A DNA stretch of 64,000 nucleotides from Mycolicibacterium mucogenicum DSM 44124 (GTDB lineage Bacteria; Actinomycetota; Actinomycetes; Mycobacteriales; Mycobacteriaceae), in the NCBI RefSeq assembly GCF_005670685.2, contig NZ_CP062008.1, forward strand, positions 4,402,001 to 4,466,000. Reading direction: 5' to 3'. Shown in pieces: positions 35,896-44,854 of this stretch. Numbering within the stretch: the first letter of the stretch is position 1; the number at the start of each line of letters is the position of its first letter. A program made the position numbers and the translations under genes. The notes under the pieces are model-generated. The model searched no databases and was not told the origin of the DNA. It saw only the letters and a program-made list of their open reading frames with translations.

Positions 35896-36229
35896 CGTCG
35901 TCGAGAACCGCTCGGCGACTCGTCAGCTCGCGGATCTGCTTCTCCAGCCGCGAGCGCTCGGCAACGAGATCCTCGACCAGACGCGGCGTGGCCGTCTCGG
36001 CGGGGCCGCCGTCCGCATCACGCATGCATGGCAGCAGTTTGGCGATGCTCTCACTACCCAGGCCCGCCGCGAACAGTTCCTGGATATGGATGACCCGGTC
36101 GACGGCGGCGTCCACATACTCGCGTTGCCCGGTGGGAGTGCGATCAGAGGCCAGTAGCCCTCGTTGCTCGTAGTAGCGCAACGACCGCTCACTCACACCC
36201 GTTCGCCGCGCCAGCTCGCCAATGCGCAT
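35858..36229 (-). CDS. MerR-family regulator
   Basis: 123 residues. The N-terminal winged helix is MRIGELARRTGVSERSLRYYEQRGLL in the canonical form; a coiled coil in ERSRLEKQIRELTSRRAVLD gives the dimer. The single cysteine near residue 68 does not define a metal site. Divergent from the deacetylase; a dyad lies between the two. Confidence 0.87.
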   Translation of the reverse strand: MRIGELARRTGVSERSLRYYEQRGLLASDRTPTGQREYVDAAVDRVIHIQELFAAGLGSESIAKLLPCMRDADGGPAETATPRLVEDLVAERSRLEKQIRELTSRRAVLDDVIAAASEGLGRR

Positions 36230-36255
36230 GAACCCGTTATACCCGCCGGCTTGCC

Positions 36256-36273
36256 CCTGACATCGGTGTCAGG
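36256..36273. promoter_or_regulatory. MerR-type operator
   Basis: CCTGACA-TCGG-TGTCAGG, perfect 7-bp arms, in the 59-bp gap between the MerR gene and the deacetylase gene. It sits where a MerR regulator would act on both promoters. Confidence 0.6.
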
Positions 36274-36288
36274 TCTTACCGTCCGAGC

Positions 36289-37164
36289 ATGACCGCTCGG
36301 GACCACGAACCGCCGTTCGTCTACACGCCGATCACCGAACGCCCGCCACTGCGCTGGCCGGGCGGCGCCAAGGTCGCGGTGTACCTCGGATTGAACATCG
36401 AGCAGTTCCTCCCCGACGAACCATCGACGAGCATCTGGCCAGGCACCGCGGAGTTGCGCCCCGACCCCCTCAACTACGGGTGGCGGGATTACGGCGCGCG
36501 CGTCGGCATCTGGCGGACCATCGAAGCGCTTGACACGCACCAGGTCCGGCCCAGTGTTCTGGTGAACTCCAACGTGATTGATGCCTATCCGCAAATCGTT
36601 GCCGCGGGGCTGGACCGCAATTGGGTGTGGCTGGCACACGGACGCACGAACTCGAAGCTGCACACCGCCATGACGGTCGAGGACGAGCGCCGCGAACTGC
36701 GTCACATCACGGAAACGATCGCCGCAGCGACGCGTCAGCGACCGAACGGATGGATGGGACCGGGGCTCACCGAGACCCACCACACCCCCGAGTTGCTGGC
36801 TGAACTGGGTTACCGCTACGTGCTCGACTGGACAAACGACGACCAGCCCTACCGGCTGACCGTGCCGGGCATGCTCAGCGTTCCCTATTCGGTCGAACTG
36901 AACGACCTACTGCTCTTCTCGAAGGGCTACACCGGCGCCGAATTCGTCCAGATCGTGGTCGACCAATATGAACAGCTGCGCGCCGATTCGACCTCAGGCG
37001 GCCGCGTGTTGGCTCTCGCGCTGCACCCGTTCGTGATCGGCCAGCCGTTTCGCCACAAGTACCTCGAAGAGGTGCTGCGCTACCTGTCCGCCCAACCAGA
37101 CGCATGGCTCACCACCAGCGACGAAATCGCCGACCACTTCCTGACGCAGGAGAACCACCAGTAG
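36289..37164 (+). CDS. Polysaccharide deacetylase-like protein (PuuE-type)
   Basis: 291 residues. It begins with KVAVYLGLNIEQF, where catalytic deacetylases have the metal-binding DD pair; here Asn/Glu replace it, as in PuuE-type allantoinases and related amidases. SVLVNSNVIDAYPQIV, HGRTNSK and GWMGPGLTETHHTPELLAELG follow the same family. A cyclic amide or N-acyl substrate is more likely than chitin. Probably controlled by the divergent MerR protein. Confidence 0.78.
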   Translation: MTARDHEPPFVYTPITERPPLRWPGGAKVAVYLGLNIEQFLPDEPSTSIWPGTAELRPDPLNYGWRDYGARVGIWRTIEALDTHQVRPSVLVNSNVIDAYPQIVAAGLDRNWVWLAHGRTNSKLHTAMTVEDERRELRHITETIAAATRQRPNGWMGPGLTETHHTPELLAELGYRYVLDWTNDDQPYRLTVPGMLSVPYSVELNDLLLFSKGYTGAEFVQIVVDQYEQLRADSTSGGRVLALALHPFVIGQPFRHKYLEEVLRYLSAQPDAWLTTSDEIADHFLTQENHQ

Positions 37165-37197
37165 GCCGCGCATACTTGCTCGTTGCGCTGTACCACC

Positions 37198-38229
37198 TCA
37201 CGACCGCCTTGGTTCCCTGGCGATTGCGCACCCAGCCAACGGCAGGCCGCTACCGCCTTTGGCCGTGGCCACCACCTGAGCCAGAATCGACAGCGCGATG
37301 TCTGCCGCGTCGCGACCACCCAGGTCCAGCCCGATCGGCGCCTGAAGGCGGTTCACATCATCGGACCGTAATCCTTGTTGGCACAAGGCCTGACGCTTAC
37401 GCACCGACCGACTCTTCGACCCGAGCGCACCCACAAACCGCGGTTGTGCGCCGGCGCTCCACCGCCGCGAATCCAGCGCCTCTGCCAGCACCGGTATCGA
37501 GAACCGATCGTCGTGCGACAAATCCACGATGGCCGTCTCGGCGTCGACACGTCCATCGGTCCGCTCCTGACGGAGGTAGCGGTCCGGCCAGTCCCGAACC
37601 AGCGCCACCCCGGGTCCGAAGCGCTCCGCGGACAGGAACGCCGATCGGGGATCGCAGACCGTCACGGCATAGTTCACCCGCAGCGCCAGTGCCGCCAGAC
37701 CGGTCGCAATGTCGCTACTACCGAAGATCAGCATGCGCGGCGGCGGTTCGTGATGAGCACGAAACGACGGCGAATCATCAAGCCGGGTAAGGGATGTGTG
37801 GCCGGTCTGCAGGTTGAGGAAGGTCCAGGCGGGGCGGCCCCCGCGCACCGCTGCGACAAGCGTGCCGAACTCTGGAAAATGGAGTGGCGTCACCGGATGG
37901 AAGGCGATCCGGAGAGTTCCATGGCAAGGCCCCGACGACTCCAACAGATCACCCTCGGGCCGGCCCGAGTCGAACTCCACTACCTGGCAACCAATCCCAG
38001 CCAATGTTCCCCGATGATCTTCGAACACGGCCCGCGCGCACTCGTAGAGATCGGCCTCGACGCAGCCCGAGGAGACGCTGCCCTCGAAGCGGGCGTGCCG
38101 ATCGAAGGCCATCATCGACCCGACCGGATAGGGAGACCGGGCAAAGGTCTCTATGACGGTGGCGACAAGAACGTCTTCTCCGCGCTGGTATCTGTCGTAA
38201 ACCCATTGGAGTACAACTTCATTTCTCAT
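37198..38229 (-). CDS. XdhC/CoxI-family molybdoenzyme maturation factor
   Basis: 343 residues from ATG 38229. The N-terminal XdhC/CoxI domain includes VATVIETFARSPYPVGSMMA and SGCVEADLYECA; the C-terminal Rossmann domain has RMLIFGSSDIATGLAALAL, FVGALGSKSRSVRKR and LDLGGRDAADIALSILAQVV. Such proteins insert the sulphurated molybdenum cofactor into xanthine-oxidase-family enzymes. A PaoABC-type enzyme lies 12.6 kb away at 50818-54661 and its promoter carries the same operator, so this is its probable maturase. Confidence 0.87.
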   Translation of the reverse strand: MRNEVVLQWVYDRYQRGEDVLVATVIETFARSPYPVGSMMAFDRHARFEGSVSSGCVEADLYECARAVFEDHRGTLAGIGCQVVEFDSGRPEGDLLESSGPCHGTLRIAFHPVTPLHFPEFGTLVAAVRGGRPAWTFLNLQTGHTSLTRLDDSPSFRAHHEPPPRMLIFGSSDIATGLAALALRVNYAVTVCDPRSAFLSAERFGPGVALVRDWPDRYLRQERTDGRVDAETAIVDLSHDDRFSIPVLAEALDSRRWSAGAQPRFVGALGSKSRSVRKRQALCQQGLRSDDVNRLQAPIGLDLGGRDAADIALSILAQVVATAKGGSGLPLAGCAIAREPRRS

Positions 38230-38325
38230 CGATGTCGTCTCCGTCGGCCAGATCGGTGCATTCCACGCAGACAAGATCGGGACTGTCTGCTCTCCCGCAC
38301 CCCCACAGCCTCTGCCGTTCGACCA

Positions 38326-38359
38326 CAGTGCACATCAGTCAGGTGACTGATGTGCACTG
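38326..38359. promoter_or_regulatory. Regulon operator site A (extended palindrome)
   Basis: 16-bp perfect arms, CAGTGCACATCAGTCA and its reverse complement, around GG. The 20-bp core at 38333-38352 is CATCAGTCA-GG-TGACTGATG, the best of four copies in this window. It lies between divergent xdhC and the Rieske-glutamate-synthase fusion. Confidence 0.85.
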
Positions 38360-38465
38360 GGCGTCAATCCGCCAGAGTTCATCAGACAGTTCTGCCTACA
38401 CTGGCCACCCCGCGCCCAAGCGGGAGCCAATCGGCCCAGGAGTGACATGACCCCGGCACACGCCA

Positions 38466-40088
38466 ATGACCTCTGAGCTCACCACGGCGGTGCCCGTCGC
38501 CGCGCTCACCGAGTTGGCCGAAGGCACGCCGACGGCCGCCAGGGTTTCCGGTGTGGACCTCGTCCTGGTCCGCCGGGGAGACGACGTCCAGGCGCTGTAC
38601 GGGCGTTGCGCGCACCGCGGGGCACTGATGTCCGACGGCCGCGTCGAGGGCGACCTACTCGTCTGCGGCGTGCACGGCTGGCGCTACGAGATCGGGACCG
38701 GAGTCGCGCCCGTCAACCCCGCTGTCGCGCTGGCGACCTTCCCGGCGTGGGTATCCGATGGTTCGGTCTACGTCGACCAAGCCGCGGTTGAGGCGTACGC
38801 CTCGGCCAACCCGCAGACCTACGACGACGACGGCTACCAAGGCAAGTGGATCAAACCGTCCAACACCGCCGAAGAACCCTTCGTCACGCAGATCCACGAC
38901 TGGGCGGCGCACGGACTGAACAGCGCACATGGTCCGACGGCGGCCATGGGTGTGCCGCGCGATCTGCTGCCCTCCTGGGACTCGATCCAGATCGTCACCG
39001 CGCAACTGGCGCGGCTGCCGCTGCTCGACGACGAACCGGTGAGCACACAGACGGTGGTCGGCCCGGCAGCCAAGAGACCGCTGATACTCGACATCCCCTT
39101 GTTCGTCAGCGACATGAGCTTCGGTGCGCTGTCCGAGGAAGCCAAGACGGCTCTGGCCGCCGGCGCCGAACTGGCCGGAACCGGCATCTGCTCAGGTGAG
39201 GGCGGCATGCTTCCCGAAGAGCAGCAACATAATTCGAAGTACTTCTACGAGCTCGCGTCGGGCAGATTCGGGTGGAGTTTCGACCGGCTCCGCCAGGTGC
39301 AGGCCTTCCACTTCAAAGGCGGTCAAGGGGCCAAGACCGGCACCGGCGGACACCTGCCCGGAAACAAGGTGGTCGGCAAGATCGCCGAGGTGCGCGGGCT
39401 CGCGCCGGGGACCGCGGCCATCTCGCCGGCACGCTTCCCGGACTGGACGTCATTGCAGCCGTTCCAAGAGTTCGCCGCGCAAGTCCGTGAAACCTCCGGC
39501 GGTATCCCGGTGGGATACAAGATGAGCGCACAACACATCGAACGCGACATCGACGCCGCCCTTCAGATCGGGGTCGACTACCTCATCCTCGACGGCCGTG
39601 GCGGCGGAACCGGTGCTGCACCAACGATATTCCGCGACAACATCTCCGTGCCGACCATCCCGGCGCTGGCCCGCGCCCGCCGGCACCTCGACCGGTCACA
39701 AGCCGGACATGTCACGCTGGCAGTCACCGGAGGTGTCCGAACCCCGGCCGACATGGTCAAAGCACTCGCGTTGGGCGCCGACGCCATCGGTCTGTCCAAT
39801 GCGGCCCTGCAAGCGATCGGTTGCGTCGGCATGCGCGCGTGCAACACCAACACCTGCCCGTCCGGCATCGCCACGCAAGATCCCCGACTACGTGCCCGAC
39901 TGCCCATACCGGCTGGTGCGCAACGCCTGAACCGGTTCCTGCGGGCGGCAGTCGATCTGATGGTGGTCCTGGCGCGCGCATGTGGCCACCGGAATCTTGC
40001 CGACTTCGACATCGACGATCTCGTCACCTTCGACCGCGACTTCGCCTACCTGAGCGGAGTCCCCTACGCAGGAGCCATCCCACTGTGA
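38466..40088 (+). CDS. Rieske domain fused to FMN glutamate-synthase domain
   Basis: 540 residues. An N-terminal Rieske [2Fe-2S] domain has C48-x-H50 and C67-x2-H70 (RCAHRG, CGVHGW). From about 190 the protein is the archaeal-type glutamate synthase FMN domain (FVSDMSFGALSEEAKTALA, DGRGGGTGAAPT, VTGGVRTPADMVKALALGAD), ending with the 3Fe-4S motif C453-x5-C459-x4-C464 (GMRACNTNTCPSGIATQ). It lacks the glutaminase domain, so it must use ammonia, an amine or a partner as nitrogen source, or do different chemistry. It overlaps the next gene by GTGA. Confidence 0.9.
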   Translation: MTSELTTAVPVAALTELAEGTPTAARVSGVDLVLVRRGDDVQALYGRCAHRGALMSDGRVEGDLLVCGVHGWRYEIGTGVAPVNPAVALATFPAWVSDGSVYVDQAAVEAYASANPQTYDDDGYQGKWIKPSNTAEEPFVTQIHDWAAHGLNSAHGPTAAMGVPRDLLPSWDSIQIVTAQLARLPLLDDEPVSTQTVVGPAAKRPLILDIPLFVSDMSFGALSEEAKTALAAGAELAGTGICSGEGGMLPEEQQHNSKYFYELASGRFGWSFDRLRQVQAFHFKGGQGAKTGTGGHLPGNKVVGKIAEVRGLAPGTAAISPARFPDWTSLQPFQEFAAQVRETSGGIPVGYKMSAQHIERDIDAALQIGVDYLILDGRGGGTGAAPTIFRDNISVPTIPALARARRHLDRSQAGHVTLAVTGGVRTPADMVKALALGADAIGLSNAALQAIGCVGMRACNTNTCPSGIATQDPRLRARLPIPAGAQRLNRFLRAAVDLMVVLARACGHRNLADFDIDDLVTFDRDFAYLSGVPYAGAIPL

Positions 40089-42028
40089 CCGAGCAAGATC
40101 TGAACTGGCACAAGGCCGTCGACGCCGGCCAGCTCGACGACGGCGAAGTGGCGATGTGCCCCGTCGGGATCAAGACGGTGGCCCTGACGAAACTCGACGG
40201 CCGATACGGAGCCATCGACAACCGGTGTCCCCACCAGGGCGGCCCGCTGGGTCAAGGCACGCTCGAGAACGACAAGATCCGTTGCCCCTGGCACGGTTTC
40301 GACTTCGACCCCTTCACCGGCGAGGCCGCCGGCGGTCCCGACTTCAATGTCCGCACGTATCCGGTCGAGGTCCGTGACGACGGCATCTACGTCGGTACTC
40401 CACCGCCGGCCGAGCACCCTCGCACGGTCAGCGATGTACTGGTGGAAACGATGACCAACTGGGGTGTCGACACCGTCTTCGGTATGGTCGGCCACTCGAA
40501 TCTCGGGGTCGCCGAAGCCTTGCACCGTGCCGAAACTGACGGCAAACTGCGGTATTTCGGCATCCGGCACGAAGGGGCCGCAGCGTTCGCGGCAGCCGCT
40601 TACGGCAAGCTCACCGGCCGGCCCGCTGCCTGTTTCGGCATCGCCGGTCCCGGCTCCACGAACCTGCTCACCGGTCTCTACGACGCGAAATCCGACCGTG
40701 CCCCAGTGCTGGCCCTGTCAGGCAACGTGGACTCCTCGGTGGCGGGCAAAGGCGCTTTCCAAGACATCGACCTGCTCGCGGCATTCGCCGATGTGTCCGT
40801 CTACTCGGCCATGGTGCGTTCGGGCTCCGACCACGCCGAACTGATGACCATGGCCCTCAAGCACGCCATCCTCGAGCGCGGCGTCGGACACCTCGTGCTT
40901 CCTGACGAGGTGCAGATCCTCGAGGCTCCGGGCCAGAAAGCCTCTGGGCCCCAAGGCCGTATGCCCGACCTCCGGGTGCCACCTCCGGCGGCCGCGCTAC
41001 AGCAGGCCCTCGACCTGATCGCGACATCGACCAGACCGCTGATCGTCGTCGGCGCCGGCGCGAAGTTCGACATGCCGGCTGTCATCGACCTCGCCGAACG
41101 CTTGAACGCGCCGGTACTCACGACCTTCAAGGCCAAGGGGCAGATCTCGGACGCCCACCCCCTTGCGTGTGGCGTGCTGGGACGGTCGGGGACCCCCGTC
41201 GCGTCGTGGATGATGAACAAGGCCGATCTGCTGCTGGTGTTCGGCGCCTCGTTCTCGAACCACACCGGAATCTCGCCATACAAGCCGATCATCCAGGTGG
41301 ACACCGATCCCATGATGCTCGGCCGGTTCCGGCCCGTCGCGGCTCCGGTGCTGGGCGACGTGGGCGTCACCGCCACCGCCATGCTGGCCGGCCTTGGCCC
41401 CAACGCCGCGCTGGTGGACCAGCGTCCCGAGGTCGCCGAACGCTGGGCGGTCTGGCGGGCCGAGAAAGCCCGGCGCGCCGTCAAGCATCCAGACGGACGA
41501 GTAGCTGCCGCAACGGTTTTCGAAGAACTCAGCCGCCTGGCCCCGGCGAACGCCGTCCTGGCCGTCGATGTCGGCAATCACGCCTACTCGTTCGGGCGCT
41601 ACTTCGAGACCGCCGAGCAGTCGGTACTCATGTCCGGCTACCTCGGCTCGATCGGGTTCGGATTCCCCGCGGCGATGGGCGCCTGGGCCGCCGCTCCGGA
41701 CCGGCCCATCATCGCGATCACCGGTGACGGCGGCTTCGGTCAATATCTCGCCGACTTCACCACGGCGGTGAAATACCACATGAACATCACCCACATCCTG
41801 CTCAACAACGGTGAGCTCGCAAAGATCAGCGAAGAGCAGCGCGGCGCCGAGTACGCGGTTTGGCAGACATCACTGCTCAACCCGGACTTCGCCGCGTACG
41901 CCAGGAGCTGCGGTGGCTACGGTCGTCGCGTCGCCGATCCGACGGAGGTCGCCCCAGCCATCGCAGAGGCACTCGAGCACCCGGGCCCGGCGATGGTGGA
42001 GATCATCACCGACCCCAGTACGCACTAG
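40085..42028 (+). CDS. Rieske domain fused to thiamine-diphosphate enzyme
   Basis: 647 residues from GTG 40085. The N-terminal Rieske domain again has its ligands at C48, H50, C67 and H70 (RCPHQGG, CPWHGF). From about 120 it is a ThDP-dependent enzyme of the pyruvate oxidase/acetolactate synthase group: GIRHEGAAAFAAAAYGKLTG with the catalytic Glu, GIAGPGSTNLLTGL, and the ThDP-binding ITGDGGFGQYL to ILLNNGELAK. The fused iron-sulphur domain could take electrons from the carbanion/enamine intermediate. It forms an operon with the glutamate-synthase-like fusion. Confidence 0.9.
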   Translation: MTEQDLNWHKAVDAGQLDDGEVAMCPVGIKTVALTKLDGRYGAIDNRCPHQGGPLGQGTLENDKIRCPWHGFDFDPFTGEAAGGPDFNVRTYPVEVRDDGIYVGTPPPAEHPRTVSDVLVETMTNWGVDTVFGMVGHSNLGVAEALHRAETDGKLRYFGIRHEGAAAFAAAAYGKLTGRPAACFGIAGPGSTNLLTGLYDAKSDRAPVLALSGNVDSSVAGKGAFQDIDLLAAFADVSVYSAMVRSGSDHAELMTMALKHAILERGVGHLVLPDEVQILEAPGQKASGPQGRMPDLRVPPPAAALQQALDLIATSTRPLIVVGAGAKFDMPAVIDLAERLNAPVLTTFKAKGQISDAHPLACGVLGRSGTPVASWMMNKADLLLVFGASFSNHTGISPYKPIIQVDTDPMMLGRFRPVAAPVLGDVGVTATAMLAGLGPNAALVDQRPEVAERWAVWRAEKARRAVKHPDGRVAAATVFEELSRLAPANAVLAVDVGNHAYSFGRYFETAEQSVLMSGYLGSIGFGFPAAMGAWAAAPDRPIIAITGDGGFGQYLADFTTAVKYHMNITHILLNNGELAKISEEQRGAEYAVWQTSLLNPDFAAYARSCGGYGRRVADPTEVAPAIAEALEHPGPAMVEIITDPSTH

Positions 42029-44805
42029 TCCCCCAACAGATCACGCAGTTGGTGCCGCCGGCTGACCCCCAGTTTGGGATAGACGTTGTACAGGTGGGAC
42101 GCGATCGTTCGCGGTGACAGATTGAGTCGTTGTCCGATCTCGGGGTTGGTGAGCCCCGACGCGGCCATCGACACGATCTGACGTTCTTGTGCCGTCAGTG
42201 AATCCAAGCCCGATACCGCCCCGGAATTCGACGACGTCACCCCGGCGGCGCGTAGTTCGGCGCGGGCGATCTGTGCGTACGGCGCCGCGTCGAGTCGATC
42301 GAACACCTCGAGTGCAGCGGTGAGCTGGGTACGGGCCTCGGCGGGCCGACGTACCCGGCGAAGCCATTCGCCGTAGTGCAGACGCGCTCGTGCGCGCTCC
42401 ATCGGCCACTGGTCCCCTGCCGGATCGAACACGGCCAAGCGGAAATGCCGTTCAGCCAGGTGCGTCGTCGCGGTCAAGGCGAGCGCCTGGTGACGTAAAA
42501 GGCGTAGTCGCACAGGCGGGTTGGACCCCAGCTGTCGTCCGATTGCAGCAACCAGCGGCCTCACCTCATCGATGTGACCACTGCGCGCACCGGCCCAGGC
42601 CAGGTCGGCGATGGCGCGATGGGAGATGACGACATGGGTCGGCTCCCCGTCGGCGTCGAGCATCTGCCGCAAAGCCTGGTATGCCGATTCGAAGTCGCTG
42701 CGGGCCAAGGCGTTCCGACCGGTGGCCCACGCCAATGCGGTCCGGGTCGCGCTTCCGCCCTCGTCGGCGATGACGCGTGCCGCCGCGTCGACGGCGGCGT
42801 CCGCAGCACCTGCCTCACCACGACATGCCAGCAGATGCGCACGTACGACGTTGCTCTCGGCGTGCAGTAGCGCCAGATCGTAGACAGCACAGAGAGTTTC
42901 GGTCTCATCGAGCAGGTTCACCAGTTCGGACCAGCGACCGGTGTCGTGTAGCCCCCACGCCAGAGGCGCGATGGCGAAGGTGAATCCGCGCAGACCACCG
43001 GCAGCCTTGAGCTGCTCGACCGCTGCCCGCAGCTCGGTGACCGCCAGCTCGCTGTCCTCGGTGGCGTATGCCATCGCCCCCACGACGAGGCGGCGGAACG
43101 GTTCGACCGGAGCGGGCATGGGATGCAGCCACCGCCGGTCCCATGGCGCCGGGCGATCGTGGGCGCTACCGGCACTGTCCGCGTACATCGCGATGTACGC
43201 CCGTTGCACGGGCCCAGCCTCAGCCGGGAAAGGCGTTGGAACGCTGCTCTCCCCCAGTATGTCTCGGGCAGAGTCCGCGAGCCAGCGGCCCAGGCGGCGA
43301 CGGTGGGACAATTCACCGGAGTAGTACGCCGCCGACGCGGCGGTGTACATCAACGCCAGCCGCAGAACTGAATTTGCCGGCGGTTCACCGTCGAGCGCGC
43401 TGCGAACCAGCTCGGCCGCCTCCGCGGGACGCGCCGACTGCAGCAGCACCGAGGCGCGCGTCAACGCGGCATGTCCGACGATCTCGGGGTCCCCTGAGCG
43501 CTGCACCGCACTGGCATTCAGCGCGAGCGCCCACGATGGGTCACCGCCGAAATTGGCTGCCACCGAGGCGAGCGTGAACCGCCGGGCCGCATCTCCGGAA
43601 TCAGGACTCAATTCCGCAGCACGCTGCAGGGCCCTGGCCACTTCCAGGTAGCCACCCCGCTGCCGCGACCGTTCCGCCCCCTGCTCCAACAGCGACGCGA
43701 CGGTCTCGTCGGGACCGTCCGCCGCGGCCGCCAAATGCCAAGCGCGGCAGGCTACGTCCAATTGCGGCGAGGCCGCCAGGGCAATGTGGGCGGCACGGCG
43801 ATCAGCCAGATCTCCTTCGCTGTAGGCCACACTGCGCAGCAGGGTGTGGCTGAACCGCACCCGCCTATCCTCGGTCACCGTCACCAGAGATCGTTCCAAG
43901 GCCGGTTCCCACCGCTGTAGGTCTGCGCCGAAACCGGCGGCGGCGGTGATGGTGTCGATGGTCTCGTAACCGGCACCCGCCGCGGCGAACAACGTCAACC
44001 GGCGCGCATCCGCGGGCAGCTCGGACAACTGCTGGACGAACAGCGCGTGCGCGAATCCGGGCCCGACCATGTGGTTGACCCGGAAACGCAGCGAACCCGA
44101 CTTGCCGTAGAACCGCGCAGATTCGATGAGGGCCAACGGATTACCGCCGGACCAGCGGATGATCTCGCCGCGCACACTTGCGTCGGGCACCAGCGACTGG
44201 GACTCGATCAGCTCCGCGGCCGCGGAATCGGTGAGTGGACCAACATCCACCACCTTGACCGAACGATCAAGCTCGTTCAGCAAGTCCACTCGCCGTGCGC
44301 TGATCAGCACTCTGACCGCGAGGTGCGGTACCCGGCCGATCACATATGTGAGCACCTGGCGGGAATCCGGCTCGAATCGGTCGAAGTCGTCGAGCACGAT
44401 CACCAGCAGTCGATCACCGGCCGCAATTGCTACCAGGGCCAGTACTGCCTGCTGTACCAGCGCCGGGCCGTGCCCGGCGGCACCGGCATTGCCATTGACG
44501 ATGTCCTGCAAGGCATCCCGCATCGGCGCCGGCAGGTCTGCGATGCGATCGGAGATGGGCCAGAGCAGCTCGGTCAATGCCGTGAACGGTCGCACATGGT
44601 CCGGCTCCGAGCCTCCGGCAAAGAGGATGGTCGCATCTCGCAGAGCCGGTGCGGCGACAGCATGCCGGAGCAGCGCCGACTTGCCGATGCCCGGCTCGCC
44701 GGCCAGGATCACTGCCTGCGGCGCATCAGGAGCACCGGAGGCGACCTCGTTGACGAGCCTCGTCAGCTCACCGCGCCCCACCATGGGCGATTGCGGACGT
44801 GTCAT
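42025..44805 (-). CDS. LAL-type LuxR regulator (AAA ATPase)
   Basis: 926 residues from ATG 44805 (GTG 44847 also possible). Walker A is LAGEPGIGKSALLRHA and Walker B LLVIVLDDFDRFEPDSRQ; a long tetratricopeptide-like helical middle follows; the C-terminal LuxR helix-turn-helix is LTAQERQIVSMAASGLTNPE and LNLSPRTIASHLYNVYPKL. LAL regulators activate catabolic or secondary-metabolism genes on an inducer. It is downstream of, and overlaps, the esterase. Its stop shares the CTAG at 42025-42028 with the convergent ThDP gene. Likely regulator of the four dyads. Confidence 0.88.
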   Translation of the reverse strand: MTRPQSPMVGRGELTRLVNEVASGAPDAPQAVILAGEPGIGKSALLRHAVAAPALRDATILFAGGSEPDHVRPFTALTELLWPISDRIADLPAPMRDALQDIVNGNAGAAGHGPALVQQAVLALVAIAAGDRLLVIVLDDFDRFEPDSRQVLTYVIGRVPHLAVRVLISARRVDLLNELDRSVKVVDVGPLTDSAAAELIESQSLVPDASVRGEIIRWSGGNPLALIESARFYGKSGSLRFRVNHMVGPGFAHALFVQQLSELPADARRLTLFAAAGAGYETIDTITAAAGFGADLQRWEPALERSLVTVTEDRRVRFSHTLLRSVAYSEGDLADRRAAHIALAASPQLDVACRAWHLAAAADGPDETVASLLEQGAERSRQRGGYLEVARALQRAAELSPDSGDAARRFTLASVAANFGGDPSWALALNASAVQRSGDPEIVGHAALTRASVLLQSARPAEAAELVRSALDGEPPANSVLRLALMYTAASAAYYSGELSHRRRLGRWLADSARDILGESSVPTPFPAEAGPVQRAYIAMYADSAGSAHDRPAPWDRRWLHPMPAPVEPFRRLVVGAMAYATEDSELAVTELRAAVEQLKAAGGLRGFTFAIAPLAWGLHDTGRWSELVNLLDETETLCAVYDLALLHAESNVVRAHLLACRGEAGAADAAVDAAARVIADEGGSATRTALAWATGRNALARSDFESAYQALRQMLDADGEPTHVVISHRAIADLAWAGARSGHIDEVRPLVAAIGRQLGSNPPVRLRLLRHQALALTATTHLAERHFRLAVFDPAGDQWPMERARARLHYGEWLRRVRRPAEARTQLTAALEVFDRLDAAPYAQIARAELRAAGVTSSNSGAVSGLDSLTAQERQIVSMAASGLTNPEIGQRLNLSPRTIASHLYNVYPKLGVSRRHQLRDLLGD

Positions 44806-44854
44806 CGTCACCGGGAAAATCGCTTCCTGCACAGCATGATCAGGCACCGTCGCG

